DNA of 64,000 bases from Aurelia coerulea (Eukaryota; Cnidaria; Scyphozoa; Semaeostomeae; Ulmaridae), in contig CM076960.1 in NCBI GenBank assembly GCA_039566865.1, forward strand, positions 3,410,001 to 3,474,000, in the 5' to 3' direction. The notes below the pieces were generated by a model. It did not search any database. It was not told the origin of the DNA and was given only the letters and a program-made list of their open reading frames with translations. The position numbers were made by a program, and so were the translations under genes. Below, in pieces: positions 21,801 to 33,448 of the stretch (the stretch's first letter is position 1; each line of letters starts with the position of its first letter).

Positions 21801-24800
21801 CTTTTTGCCCAAAAATCAGTAATTTCAAAATGGGCCTATTTTGCAAAAAAGCAAAGGCTATAGCCTTACTTTTTGCCCAAAAATCAGTAATTTCAAAATG
21901 GGCCTAATTTTGCAAAAAAGCAAAGGCTATAGCCTTACTTTTTGCCCAAAAATCAGTAATTTCAAACAGGGCCTATTTTTGCAAAAAAGCAAAGGCTATA
22001 GCCTTACTTTTTGCCCAAATATCAATAATTTCAAAATGGGCCTATTTTTGCAAAAAAGCAAAGGCTATAGCCTTACTTTTTGCCCAAAAATCAGTAATTT
22101 CAAAATGGGCCTATTTTTGCAAAAAAGCAAAGGCTATAGCCTTACTTTTTGCCAAAAAATCAGTAATTTCAAAATGGGCCTATTTTTGCAAAAAAGCAAA
22201 GGCTATAGCCTTACTTTTTGCCCAAATATCAATAATTTCAAAATGGGCCTATTTTTGCAAAAAAGCAAAGGCTATAGCCTTACTTTTTGCCCAAAAATCA
22301 GTAATTTCAAAATGGGCCTATTTTTGCAAAAAAGCAAAGGCTATAGCCTTACTTTTTGCCCAAAAATCAGCATTTTCAAAAAGGGCCTATTTTTGCAAAA
22401 AAGCAAAGGCAATAGCCTTACTTTTTGCCCAAAAATCAGTAATTTCAAAATGGGCCTATTTTTGCAAAAAAGCAAAGGCTATAGCCTTACTTTTTGCCCA
22501 AAAATCAGTAATTTCACAATGGGCCTATTTTTGCAAAAAAGCAAAGGCTATAGCCTTACTTTTTGCCCAAAAATCAGCATTTTCAAAAAGGGCCTATTTT
22601 TGCAAAAAAGCAAAGGCAATAGCCTTACTTTTTGCCCAAAAATCAGTAATTTCAAAATTGGCCTATTTTTGCAAAAAAGCAAAGGCTATAGCCTTACTTT
22701 TTGCCCAAAAATCAGTAATTTCACAATGGGCCTATTTTTGCAAAAAAGCAAAGGCTATAGCCTTACTTTTTGCCCAAAAATCAGTAATTTCAAAATGGGC
22801 CTATTTTTGCAAAAAAGCAAAGGCTATAGCCTTACTTTTTGCCCAAAAATCAGTAATTTCAAAATGGGCCTATTTTGGCAAAACATTTTGCCCAAAAATC
22901 AGTAATTTCAAAATGGGCCTATTTTGCAAAAAAGCAAAGGCTATAGCCTTACTTTTTGCCCAAAAATCAGTAATTTCAAAATGGGCCTAATTTTGCAAAA
23001 AAGCAAAGGCTATAGCCTTACTTTTTGCCCAAAAATCAGTTATTTCAAACAGGGCCTATTTTTGCAAAAAAGCAAAGGCTATAGCCTTACTTTTTGCCCA
23101 AATATCAATAATTTCAAAATGGGCCTATTTTTGCAAAAAAGCAAAGGCTATAGCCTTACTTTTTGCCCAAAAATCAGTAATTTCAAAATGGGCCTATTTT
23201 TGCAAAAAAGCAAAGGCTATAGCCTTACTTTTTGCCAAAAAATCAGTAATTTCAAAATGGGCCTATTTTTGCAAAAAAGCAAAGGCTATAGCCTTACTTT
23301 TTGCCCAAATATCAATAATTTCAAAATGGGCCTATTTTTGCAAAAAAGCAAAGGCTATAGCCTTACTTTTTGCCCAAAAATCAGTAATTTCAAAATGGGC
23401 CTATTTTTGCAAAAAAGCAAAGGCTATAGCCTTACTTTTTGCCCAAAAATCAGCATTTTCAAAAAGGGCCTATTTTTGCAAAAAAGCAAAGGGGATAGCC
23501 TTACTTTTTGCCCAAAAATCAGTAATTTCAAAATTGGCCTATTTTTGCAAAAAAGCAAAGGCTATAGCCTTACTTTTTGCCCAAAAATCAGTAATTTCAC
23601 AATGGGCCTATTTTTGCAAAAAAGCAAAGGCTATAGCCTTACTTTTTGCCCAAAAATCAGCATTTTCAAAAAGGGCCTATTTTTGCAAAAAAGCAAAGGC
23701 AATAGCCTTACTTTTTGCCCAAAAATCAGTAATTTCAAAATTGGCCTATTTTTGCAAAAAAGCAAAGGCTATAGCCTTACTTTTTGCCCAAAAATCAGTA
23801 ATTTCACAATGGGCCTATTTTTGCAAAAAAGCAAAGGCTATAGCCTTACTTTTTGGCCAAACATCAGTAATTTCAAAATGGGCCTATTTTTGCAAAAAAG
23901 CAAAGGCTATAGCCTTTTTTTTTTGCCCAAGAATCAGTAATTTCAAAATGGGCCTATTTTTGCAAAAGAGCAAGGGCTATAGCCTTACTTTTTTCCCAAA
24001 AATCAGTAATTTCACAATGGGCCTATTTTTGCAAAGAAACAAAGGCTATAGCCTTACTTTTTGCCCAAGAATCAGTAATTTCAAAATGGGCCTATTTTAG
24101 CAAAAAAGCAAAAGCTATAGCCTTACTTTTTGCCCAAAAATCAGTAATTTCAAAATGGGCCTATTTTTGCAAAAAAGCAAAGGCTATAGCCTTACTTTTT
24201 GCCCAAAAATCAGTAATTTGAAAATGGGCCTATTTTTGCAAAAAAGCAAAGGCTATAGCCTTACTTTTTTCCCAAAAATCAGTAATTTCACAATGGGCCT
24301 ATTTTTGCAAAGAAACAAAGGCTATAGCCTTACTTTTTGCCCAAGAATCAGTAATTTCAAAATGGGCCTATTTTTGCAAAAAAGCAAAGGCTATAGCCTT
24401 ACTTTTTGCCCAAAAATCAGTAATTTCAAAATGGGCCTATTTTTGCAAAAAAGCAAAGGCTATAGCCTTACTTTTTGCCCAAAAATCAGTAATTTCAAAA
24501 TGGGCCTAATTTTGCAAAAAAGCAAAGGCTATAGCCTTACTTTTTGCCCAAAAATCAGTAATTTCAAAAAGGGCCTATTTTTGCAAAAAAGCAAAGGCTA
24601 TAGCCTTACTTTTTGCCCAAATATCAATAATTTCAAAATGGGCCTATTTTTGCAAAAAAGCAAAGGCTATAGCCTTACTTTTTGCCCAAAAATCAGTAAT
24701 TTCAAAATGGGCCTATTTTTGCAAAAAAGCAAAGGCTATAGCCTTACTTTTTGCCAAAAAATCAGTAATTTCAAAATGGGCCTATTTTTGCAAAAAAGCA

Positions 24801-27800
24801 AAGGCTATAGCCTTACTTTTTGCCCAAATATCAATAATTTCAAAATGGGCCTATTTTTGCAAAAAAGCAAAGGCTATAGCCTTACTTTTTGCCCAAAAAG
24901 CAGCATTTTCAAAAAGGGCCTATTTTTGCAAAAAAGCAAAGGGTATAGCCTTACTTTTTGCCCAAAAATCAGTAATTTCAAAATGGGCCTATTTTTGCAA
25001 AAAAGCAAAGGCTATAGCCTTACTTTTTGCCCAAAAATCAGTAATTTCAAAATGGGCCTAATTTTGCAAAAAAGCAAAGGCTATAGCCTTACTTTTTGCC
25101 CAAAAATCAGTAATTTCAAAAAGGGCCTATTTTTGCAAAAAAGCAAAGGCTATAGCCTTACTTTTTGCCCAAATATCAATAATTTCAAAATGGGCCTATT
25201 TTTGCAAAAAAGCAAAGGCTATAGCCTTACTTTTTGCCCAAAAATCAGTAATTTCAAAATGGGCCTATTTTTGCAAAAAAGCAAAGGCTATAGCCTTACT
25301 TTTTGCCAAAAAATCAGTAATTTCAAAATGGGCCTATTTTTGCAAAAAAGCAAAGGCTATAGCCTTACTTTTTGCCCAAAAATCAGTAATTTCAAAATGG
25401 GCCTATTTTTGCAAAAAAGCAAAGGCTATAGCCTTACTTTTTGCCCAAAAATCAGCATTTTCAAAATGGGCCTATTTTTGCAAAAAAGCAAAGGCTATAG
25501 CCTTACTTTTTGCCCAAAAATCAGTAATTTCAAAATTGGCCTATTTTTGCAAAAAAGCAAAGGCTATAGCCTTACTTTTTGCCCAAAAATCAGTAATTTC
25601 AAATGGGCCTATTTTTGCAAAAAAGCAAAGGCTATAGCCTTACTTTTTGCCCAAAAATCAGTAAAAATGGGCCTATTTTTGCAAAAAAGCAAAGGCTATA
25701 GCCTTACTTTTTGCCCAAAAATCAGTAATTTCAAAATGGGCCTATTTTTGCAAAAAAGCAAAGGCTATAGCCTTTTTTTTTGCCCAAGAATCAGTAATTT
25801 CAAAATCGGCCTATTTTTGCAAAAAAGCAAAGGCTATAGCCTTACTTTTTGCCCAAAAATCAGTAATTTCAAAATGGGCCTATTTTTGCAAAAAAGCAAA
25901 GGCTATAGCCTTTTTTTTTGCCCAAAAATCAGTAATTTCAAAATTGGCCTATTTTTGCAAAAAAGCAAGGGCTATAGCCTTACTTTTTTCCCAAAAATCA
26001 GTAATTTCACAATGGGCCTATTTTTGCAAAGAAACAAAGGCTATAGCCTTACTTTTTGCCCAAGAATCAGTAATTTCAAAATGGGCCTATTTTAGCAAAA
26101 AAGCAAAAGCTATAGCCTTACTTTTTGCCCAAAAATCAGTAATTTCAAAATGGGCCTATTTTTGCAAAAAAGCAAAGGCTATAGCCTTACTTTTTGCCCA
26201 AAAATCAGTAATTTCAAAATGGGCCTATTTTTGCAAAAAAGCAAGGGCTATAGCCTTACTTTTCTCCCAAAAATCAGTAATTTCACAATGGGCCTATTTT
26301 TGCAAAGAAGCAAAGGCTATAGCCTTACTTTTTGCCCAAGAATCAGTAATTTCAAAATGGGCCTATTTTTGCAAAAAAGCAAAGGCTATAGCCTTACTTT
26401 TTGCCCAAAAATCAGTAATTTCAAAATGGGCCTATTTTTGCAAAAAAGCAAAGGCTATAGCCTTACTTTTTGCCCAAAAATCAGTAATTTCAAAATGGGC
26501 CTATTTTGCAAAAAAGCAAAGGCTATAGCCTTACTTTTTGCCCAAAAATCAGTAATTTCAAAAAGGGCCTATTTTTGCAAAAAAGCAAAGGCGATAGCCT
26601 TACTTTTTGCCCAAATATCAATAATTTCAAAATGGGCCTATTTTTGCAAAAAAGCAAAGGCTATAGCCTTACTTTTTGCCCAAAAATCAGTAATTTCAAA
26701 ATGGGCCTATTTTTGCAAAAAAGCAAAGGCTATAGCCTTACTTTTTGCCAAAAAATCAGTAATTTCAAAATGGGCCTATTTTTGCAAAAAAGCAAAGGCT
26801 ATAGCCTTACTTTTTGCCCAAAAATCAGTAATTTCAAAATGGGCCTATTTTTGCAAAAAAGCAAAGGCTATAGCCTTACTTTTTGCCCAAAATCAGCATT
26901 TTCAAAAAGGGCCTATTTTTGCAAAAAAGCAAAGGGTATAGCCTTACTTTTTGCCCAAAAATCAGTAATTTCAAAATGGGTCTATTTTTGCAAAAAAGCA
27001 AAGGCTATAGCCTTACTTTTTTCCCAAAAATCAGTAATTTCACAATGGGCCTATTTTTGCAAAGAAACGAAGGCTATAGCCTTACTTTTTGCCCAAGAAT
27101 CAGTAATTTCAAAATGGGCCTATTTTAGCAAAAAAGCAAAGGCTATAGCCTTACTTTTTGCCCAAAAATCAGTAATTTCAAAATGGGCCTATTTTTGCAA
27201 AAAAGCAAAGGCTATAGCCTTACTTTTTGCCCAAAAATCAGTAATTTCAAAATGGGCCTATTTTTGCAAAAAAGCAAAGGCTATAGCCTTACTTTTTGCC
27301 CAAAAATCAGTAATTTCAAAAAGGGCCTATTTTTGCAAAAAAGCAAAGGCTATAGCCTTACTTTTTGCCCAAATATCAGTAATTTCAAAATGGGCCTATT
27401 TTTGCAAAAAAGCAAAGGCTATAGCCTTACTTTTTGCCCAAAAATCAGTAATTTCAAAATGGGCCTATTTTTGCAAAAAAGCAAAGGCTATAGCCTTACT
27501 TTTTGCCCAAATATCAGTAATTTCAAAATGGGCCTATTTTTGCAAAAAAGCAAAGGCTATAGCCTTACTTTTTGCCCAAAAATCAGTAATTTCAAAATGG
27601 GCCTATTTTTGCAAAAAAGCAAAGGCTATAGCCTTACTTTTTGCCCAAAAATCAGTAATTTCAAAAAGGGCCTATTTTTGCAAAAAAGCAAAGGCAATAG
27701 CCTTACTTTTTGCCCAAAAATCAGTAATTTCAAAATTGGCCTATTTTTGCAAAAAAGCAAAGGCTATAGCCTTACTTTTTGCCCAAAAATCAGTAATTTC

Positions 27801-28924
27801 ACAATGGGCCTATTTTTGCAAAAAAGCAAAGGCTATAGCCTTACTTTTTGCCCAAAAATCAGTAATTTCAAAATGGGCCTATTTTTGCAAAAAAGCAAAG
27901 GCTATAGCCTTACTTTTTGCCCAAAATCAGCATTTTCAAAAAGGGCCTATTTTTGCAAAAAAGCAAAGGGTATAGCCTTACTTTTTGCCCAAAAATCAGT
28001 AATTTCAAAATGGGCCTATCTTTGCAAAAAAGCAAAGGCTATAGCCTTACTTTTTGCCCAAAAATCAGTAATTTCACAATGGGCCTATTTTTGCAAAAAA
28101 GCAAAGGCTATAGCCTTACTTTTTGCCCAAAAATCAGTAATTTCAAAATGGGCCTATTTTTGCAAAAAAGCAAAGGCTATAGCCTTACTTTTTGCCCAAA
28201 AATCAGTAATTTCAAAATGGGCCTATTTTTGCAAAAAAGCAAAGGCTATAGCCTTACTTTTTGCCCAAAAATCAGTAATTTCACAATGGGCCTATTTTTG
28301 CAAAATTAGCAAAGGCTATAGCCTTACTTTTTGCCCAAGAATCAGTAATTTCAAAATGGGCCTATTTTAGCAAAAAAGCAAAAGGCTATAGCCTTACTTT
28401 TTGCCCAAAAATCAGTAATTTCAAAATGGGCCTATTTTTTGCAAAAAAGCAAAGGCTATAGCCTTACTTTTTGCCCAAAAATCAGTAATTTCAAAATGGG
28501 CCTATTTTTGCAAAAAAGCAAGGGCTATAGCCTTACTTTTCTCCCAAAAATCAGTAATTTCACAATGGGCCTATTTTTGCAAAGAAGCAAAGGCTATAGC
28601 CTTACTTTTTGCCCAAGAATCAGTAATTTCAAAATGGGCCTATTTTAGCAAAAAAGCAAAGGCTATAGCCTTACTTTTTGCCCAAAAATCAGTAATTTCA
28701 AAATGGGCCTATTTTTGCAAAAAAGCAAAGGCTATAGCCTTACTTTTTGCCAAAAAATCAGTAATTTCAAAATGGGCCTATTCTTGCAAAAAAGCAAAGG
28801 CTATAGCCTTACTTTTGCCCAAAAATCAGTAATTTCAAAATGGGCCTATTTTTGCAAAAAAGCAAAGGCTATAGCCTTACTTTTTGCCCAAAAATCAGTA
28901 ATTTCACAATGGGCCTATTTTTGC
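12826..28924 (+). repeat. 69-bp satellite, main array (~233 copies)
   Basis: About 16.1 kb of head-to-tail 69-bp monomers with few indels. Each holds the perfect 14-bp palindrome AAGGCTATAGCCTT inside a longer imperfect dyad (GCAAAAAAGC ... ACTTTTTGC), and a second small palindrome, TTTTTGCAAAAA. There are no spacers. Two domains can be told apart. In about 12.8-21.9 kb, marker variants (TAATTCC, GCACAAGAATC, ATAGCATTAC) recur as multi-monomer blocks. In about 21.9-28.9 kb a different marker set (AATATCAATAATTT, CAGCATTTTCAAAAAGG) is used. Open frames of up to 1207 codons run through it in two + frames. I read these as by-products of a 3-divisible unit, because variants change amino acids freely and each 1-nt indel simply swaps frame. 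Confidence 0.97.
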
Positions 28925-29095
28925 TGAAAAGCAAAGGGGTTAACCTTACCTTTTTACCCAAAAATCGGTATTTCCGAAAAGGGCCTATTTTTGCTAATAA
29001 GCAAAGGGGTTAACCTTACTTTTTGCCCCAAAATCGGTATTTCCGAAGAAGGCCTATTTTTGCAAAAAAGCAAAGTGGTTAATTTTGGGAATATC
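28925..29095 (+). repeat. satellite right-edge monomers (GGTTAACC type)
   Basis: Two to three diverged monomers in which the central GGCTATAGCC is replaced by GGGGTTAACC, as at the left edge near 8404-8430. The neighbouring segment reads AAAATCGGTATTTCCGAA instead of AAAATCAGTAATTTCAAA. Standard parts such as GGCCTATTTTTGC remain. Confidence 0.85.
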
Positions 29096-29460
29096 ATAGT
29101 TTCAATGTCTAAAATAAGGGGGGGGGGGGCTCCTAAGGCTATATTTTTCTGTTTGATGAAACCAAAATCTCTTATTTTCTAAAGGCCTTATCTTTTAGCC
29201 AAAATCGATCTGCAAAACAGAGGGCAATATTGCGAAATATTTCAGCTTGTGAACTATACGTTTTAGTCAAACCAATGATGTCCGAAAAGGTTGCAATCTT
29301 ATTGAGAAATATAAGCTCTTAGCTTTGATATTTGGGTTAAAACAGATATTCCAGAGCGACCCTAATTTTCACGAAAGATAAGGCTATAAGCGTTCTTTTT
29401 GTTAAAAGGTGGATATCGGAGAAAGAGGCTAACTGGAGGTTAATTAACGCGGAATGCTCA
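29096..29460 (+). repeat. decayed satellite tail
   Basis: Scattered remnants of the monomer, such as CTAAAGGCCTTATCTTTTAG, GCCAAAATCG and AAGGCTATAAGCG, fade into unique sequence. A G10-type run lies near 29118-29129. Beyond about 29460 nothing satellite-like is seen. Confidence 0.5.
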
Positions 29461-29659
29461 TCTTTTAGCTTTTCTTGTAAGACAAAGGATCTCCCTAGAA
29501 TCGGAAAATGTTATGAAGTGCGGATATCTTGTTATATGCAAAACAGGAAAGACAAGACAAACTTTTGAAAGAATTTTATATTGTATTATTCAAATTATAT
29601 TTCGTTACAAGCCGAATGCTTAATATCTTTGCTACAGATGTCAATACTCTACAATGAAA

Positions 29660-30041
29660 CAATGGCTGTGGTCACACTGCTGTATTTTCCCGTTTTATCT
29701 TGAATTTCTTCACTTTCTTGCTATTTTTTTTGTAGACAGAAAGTACGGCAATATAACGGCACAATGTCGCCCGGTCACACAGTGATATGATTTATCATGT
29801 GACACCTACGCAAGGCTGTGATTGGTTCATCCTCCAAAACAACGCTGAAATATAGGTCGGGACCTTGTTTTGCCCGTTGCTTTGCATCTGATAATTTTCT
29901 TATAGAATCAGCTCTCAGGATCAAAGCGCTGTAACAGCGTTGTCTGTGAAAACGAAATGCGGTCACATATCACAGCGTAGGTAACCCGTTGTTTTGAAGG
30001 TATACAACAAGGTAAAAACGTCTAGTGTGACCGCAGCCAAT
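29660..30041. mobile_element. MITE with ATTGGCTGCGGTCACACT ends
   Basis: The left end AATGGCTGTGGTCACACT is the approximate mirror of the right end AGTGTGACCGCAGCCAAT. An internal GTCACACAGTGATATG block and a later GGTCACATATCACAGCG pair with each other. About 380 bp and noncoding. Confidence 0.6.
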
Positions 30042-30379
30042 ATTTATTCACCTATGAGTTTCATTTTAGAAGCAGACATTCCTTGCGTCCCTTTTGTAAT
30101 CAAAACAATCAAGATTTCATTCAAATTTAACCAGCCACATCAAAATGCTTTGAAATAAAGAAATTTTAAAAGTTTAAACAACGCAATCATGATTTTTTTG
30201 ATTGCAAAGGAATGAAAAGACTATGAAATCATACATTTTTTCCCGACTCATTTTAACAATAGATTTAATCTCAGGGACGTTAATGTTTCGATTCTCCTAT
30301 CTCCAGAGAGAACATTAGTCCCCTGTGGTCGGTCCAGCGATAAATAATATGCAATAAAATAACCTAATTTCCTGTCCTG

Positions 30380-30486
30380 ACAGTGTAGGCTTGCCCCAAG
30401 TCTATTTCGTCAACTGTAATAAGTCTACCTGAAATTCAACTACGATTCTTTTACGAAATAGACTTGGGGCAAGTCTACTGTCAGTG
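30380..30486. mobile_element. small palindromic element (~107 bp)
   Basis: CTTGCCCCAAGTCTATTTCG near 30391 is mirrored by CGAAATAGACTTGGGGCAAG near 30456. The dyad extends outward into TGACAGT / ACTGTCA. It is noncoding. Confidence 0.7.
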
Positions 30487-30845
30487 TACTTTTCCAAGCT
30501 GATGGAGTTTTATACACTCAAAAGTCAATAAGCCACATATTTCTATCCAACTTCAAAGCCATACTTTCTCCTGCATAAGATATTATTTCCAATTCCTCTG
30601 ATAGGAAATTAGCCGTTTTTAAACCCTATTTTAAAGGCCTCTACTTTTGTATCCATCCGTTACATAGCTGATGATCCCGCCTGTGAAAATCTTTATTGGG
30701 TTTCGTCCCTAAACATTGACCTTTACGGGTTGTTAGAGGGTCAAAGCTTGGTTCATTGTGCATTTGAAGATTCAATAACGAATTTGGCTGGAATGAAAAC
30801 CTCTGGAAGCAATTGCTCACTAAAGGTGCAGCTTCAAATGTCTTC

Positions 30846-31315
30846 TACAGTAAAAACCTGCATATAAGAACCACCCAATTATAAGAACCAAAAGCCTAAA
30901 ATGTTCTAATTTCACCCCATTACAGAAGAACCTATTCATCCTGAACGTCAAGGAAGGTTCTTGTCTTAAAAAACGTTAAGTGTAAACTACTGGTTGGTAA
31001 TATGTGACGAAGTGTTTTAAGAAACTTGGGGCAAGATACAAAGCGTATGTAAAAAACTCCTTGTATGAATGGATTTGATCAGATAAGGCAAGGTAGATAA
31101 GGTTGTTCTTTATAAAATTGTGTCATGATAGTGAGTACGTGAAAACCTTGTTTTCTTATATTTGGCGTAAATTCCCAAAGATCTGTAATTAATTCTTTTG
31201 ATAGGAACCTATTTAAGAACCTTGCATCCTGTTTTCAAGAATAGTATCATAAGCATAAGAACATAAACAGGGTGATTTCAAAATGTAAGGTTCTTATATG
31301 CGGGGTTTTACTGTA
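30846..31315. mobile_element. MITE with TACAGTAAAAACC ends
   Basis: The left end TACAGTAAAAACCTGCATAT mirrors the right end ATATGCGGGGTTTTACTGTA, followed by AAGAACC / GGTTCTT. A related right end (ATATGCGGGGATTTACTGTA) occurs alone at about 47180-47200. Confidence 0.7.
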
Positions 31316-31921
31316 TCGTCGCATCCTCTTTACAATGCTAACAGGTTTTTGCACTACCGACTGAGTAAAAATTCAGAATCCCCCTTTGAAAGGCTCCTGT
31401 TGTCAATATATCAAGTAATAACACTGGCAAGTGACTTGTTTAGCACTGGATATGTTAAATTAAATCTTAGAATTCATCTGACTGAAATCAGCCACTGCGC
31501 TCTAATATAAGTTTATGGGGGATTTTGCGAGTAAGCCCGATTAAAAAACAGTTTAAAACGGCATCAAGTCACTATCAAATTTCTCCAAAAATACCTGCCT
31601 CACAACAATGACTTGAACACACTTTAGCACGTGTTTCTCCTTTGGGAGAATAATTCCTGGAGATCTTCACCTGTTTGTAGAGGTTTTTAGAAACGGCTAT
31701 TCAAAGAAAATCCTTTATATTTTCAGAACAGAGTGGCCGAGTAAGCGAGGTAAATTTTTAAATGAAATTGCCCTGAAAAATTTTGTTATGTTCCCAGTGA
31801 TGACACTTTCATCCTACCAAAGCGATAACACGTGCTGAAGCACGTAAAAGTCATTGCTGTAAGGGAGAAAATTTGGTCGTGATTTAGGCCTGTTTTGAAG
31901 GTTTCTTGAAAGGGCTTTCTT

Positions 31922-32075
31922 CAGTGGCGGACACTTTGCCATATATTGGGGGGGCGAGCTATTGTTTCAGTTAAAAAGCATTGTTTATTTCTATTGTTTT
32001 CAAACAAAAGATCTTTGTTCTAGCCAACATTGGGGGGCGATCGCAACCCCTCGCCCCCCCAAGTGTCCGCCACTG
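31922..32075. mobile_element. hAT-type MITE with 8-bp target duplication
   Basis: The ends CAGTGGCGGACACTT and AAGTGTCCGCCACTG are exact 15-bp inverted repeats. The flanking octamer GCTTTCTT is present on both sides (31914-31921 and 32076-32083), the hAT signature. The 154-bp body is noncoding. A decayed relative lies at about 53886-54035. Confidence 0.9.
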
Positions 32076-32196
32076 GCTTTCTTGAGAATATCCCTCATAA
32101 TTTCAAAACGGAGTAGCCGATTTCAGTCAGGTAAATCTTTTTTGGTTTAATTAAACATGTCAGCTATCAAGCAGGTCATTTGCTAATAGTATTGCT

Positions 32197-33317
32197 GTAA
32201 AGGGGCTGTGCTATCGAAACGTAAACAAATACACGTATCCTTTTTATAAGAAACTAAGAACTTGGGCCAGTACTGAAAGTTTCTTAAAATTATCAGATCT
32301 GTGCCCTCCTGAACATTTCACAATAAGGTGTTTTTGAAGCGTTTCCAATGTTCAGACATTACTCAAGTACTTTCTGAGTAATATGATAAGAGGAAACAAG
32401 TCAGAATGAAGAAAAACATATTGGTGTTTCTTAATTTTTCGGCGAAATCGCATGGGAAAATTCCTGTTTAATTCGTTGAAGACAAAAATACACTGTGATT
32501 TCCTAGAACGGTTTTGGTCTTTGCGTATAAGACCTTTGTGGACCCCTCCTCGAAATCGGTTTGTATCCCAGTAATCTGTGGAATAATGAAATATTTGAAA
32601 GCATGCACAAAATCTCCGATCGTTGATCTGCTATAATGTATTGCTAGTTGCTAAAAGAAAGGTTTAGAAAGCATAGGTTCCAAATCTTTAACTCAGCGTA
32701 AACAGGTGGGTGTAAAATTCAATGACCTATTTCTTCTAATTGAATGGCTTGAAAGAAAATTTAGATATTTATCTATAATTCTACCGTTGGACTTTCCAGA
32801 AAATTTGAATATTTTTCAAAATTACAGGGCATTTTACATTTCAGCTCATTTGAGGATGTGACGTCATCAAATTTCTAAATCATAAACCAAATGAGTGACA
32901 GACTTTCACTTGATACTATATTGTAGGCATCCATAAACTATAGTTCTCTTCGAAATTACTTCATGTTGCGTCAAACAGTTTAGAAATTACGATGGTTTTA
33001 AGTTTTTTTGAAATTTTTCTTGAATTCTTGAAAAAGAAGAAAAACACTCTAATTCTGAAAATATTAAAGATTTCAGAAAAGTCCAACGGTAGAATAATAG
33101 AGAAATAGTTAAAGTTTTTTTCGAAGTCAGTCAGTTCAAAGAAATAGGTCACTCAATTTTACACCAGCCTTTTTAAAGATTTGTCTGCGGTCGCTGATCG
33201 TTTTGGGTTTCGGTGTCGGTTGGACGCAGCAGGTGCTGTTGTGTTGCAAAATCTATCAGGGTTGACGTAGTATGCTGGTTTAGAATAGCTTCAGGAATGG
33301 CAGCACAGCCCCTTTAA
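32197..33317. mobile_element. TTAAAGGGGCTGTGCT-ended element with a nested MITE
   Basis: The left end TAAAGGGGCTGTGCT and the right end AGCACAGCCCCTTTAA are mirror images. Inside lies a complete copy of another MITE family (32672-33185). Without it the host element is about 600 bp. The right end lies about 130 bp past the stop codon of the ORP gene, so it may form part of that gene's 3' UTR. Confidence 0.65.
32672..33185. mobile_element. MITE family 'AAATCTTTAAAAAGGT', copy 2 (nested)
   Basis: CATAGGTTCCAAATCTTTAA and GGTGTAAAATTCAATGACC at the left mirror TCACTCAATTTTACACC and TTTTTAAAGATTTG at the right. The TACCGTTGGACTTTCCAGA block has its partner near 33080. It lies wholly inside the 32197-33317 element. 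Confidence 0.75.
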
Positions 33318-33448
33318 TATCTAAGGAGCAATGATCCTTCAAAAAGGGATGATTCTTTTCAACTCACCCAGTAATAAGAACCAAACTTCAACTCGTTCAC
33401 GTTAGTTGGGTTACTATGAGATCATGTCGAAAATTGAGATGATGATGA

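Noticed and set aside
12826..28924. CRISPR-like array of regular repeats with a dyad
   Set aside because: The repeats are directly adjacent with no unique spacers, there are no cas genes, and the context is eukaryotic. It is a satellite.
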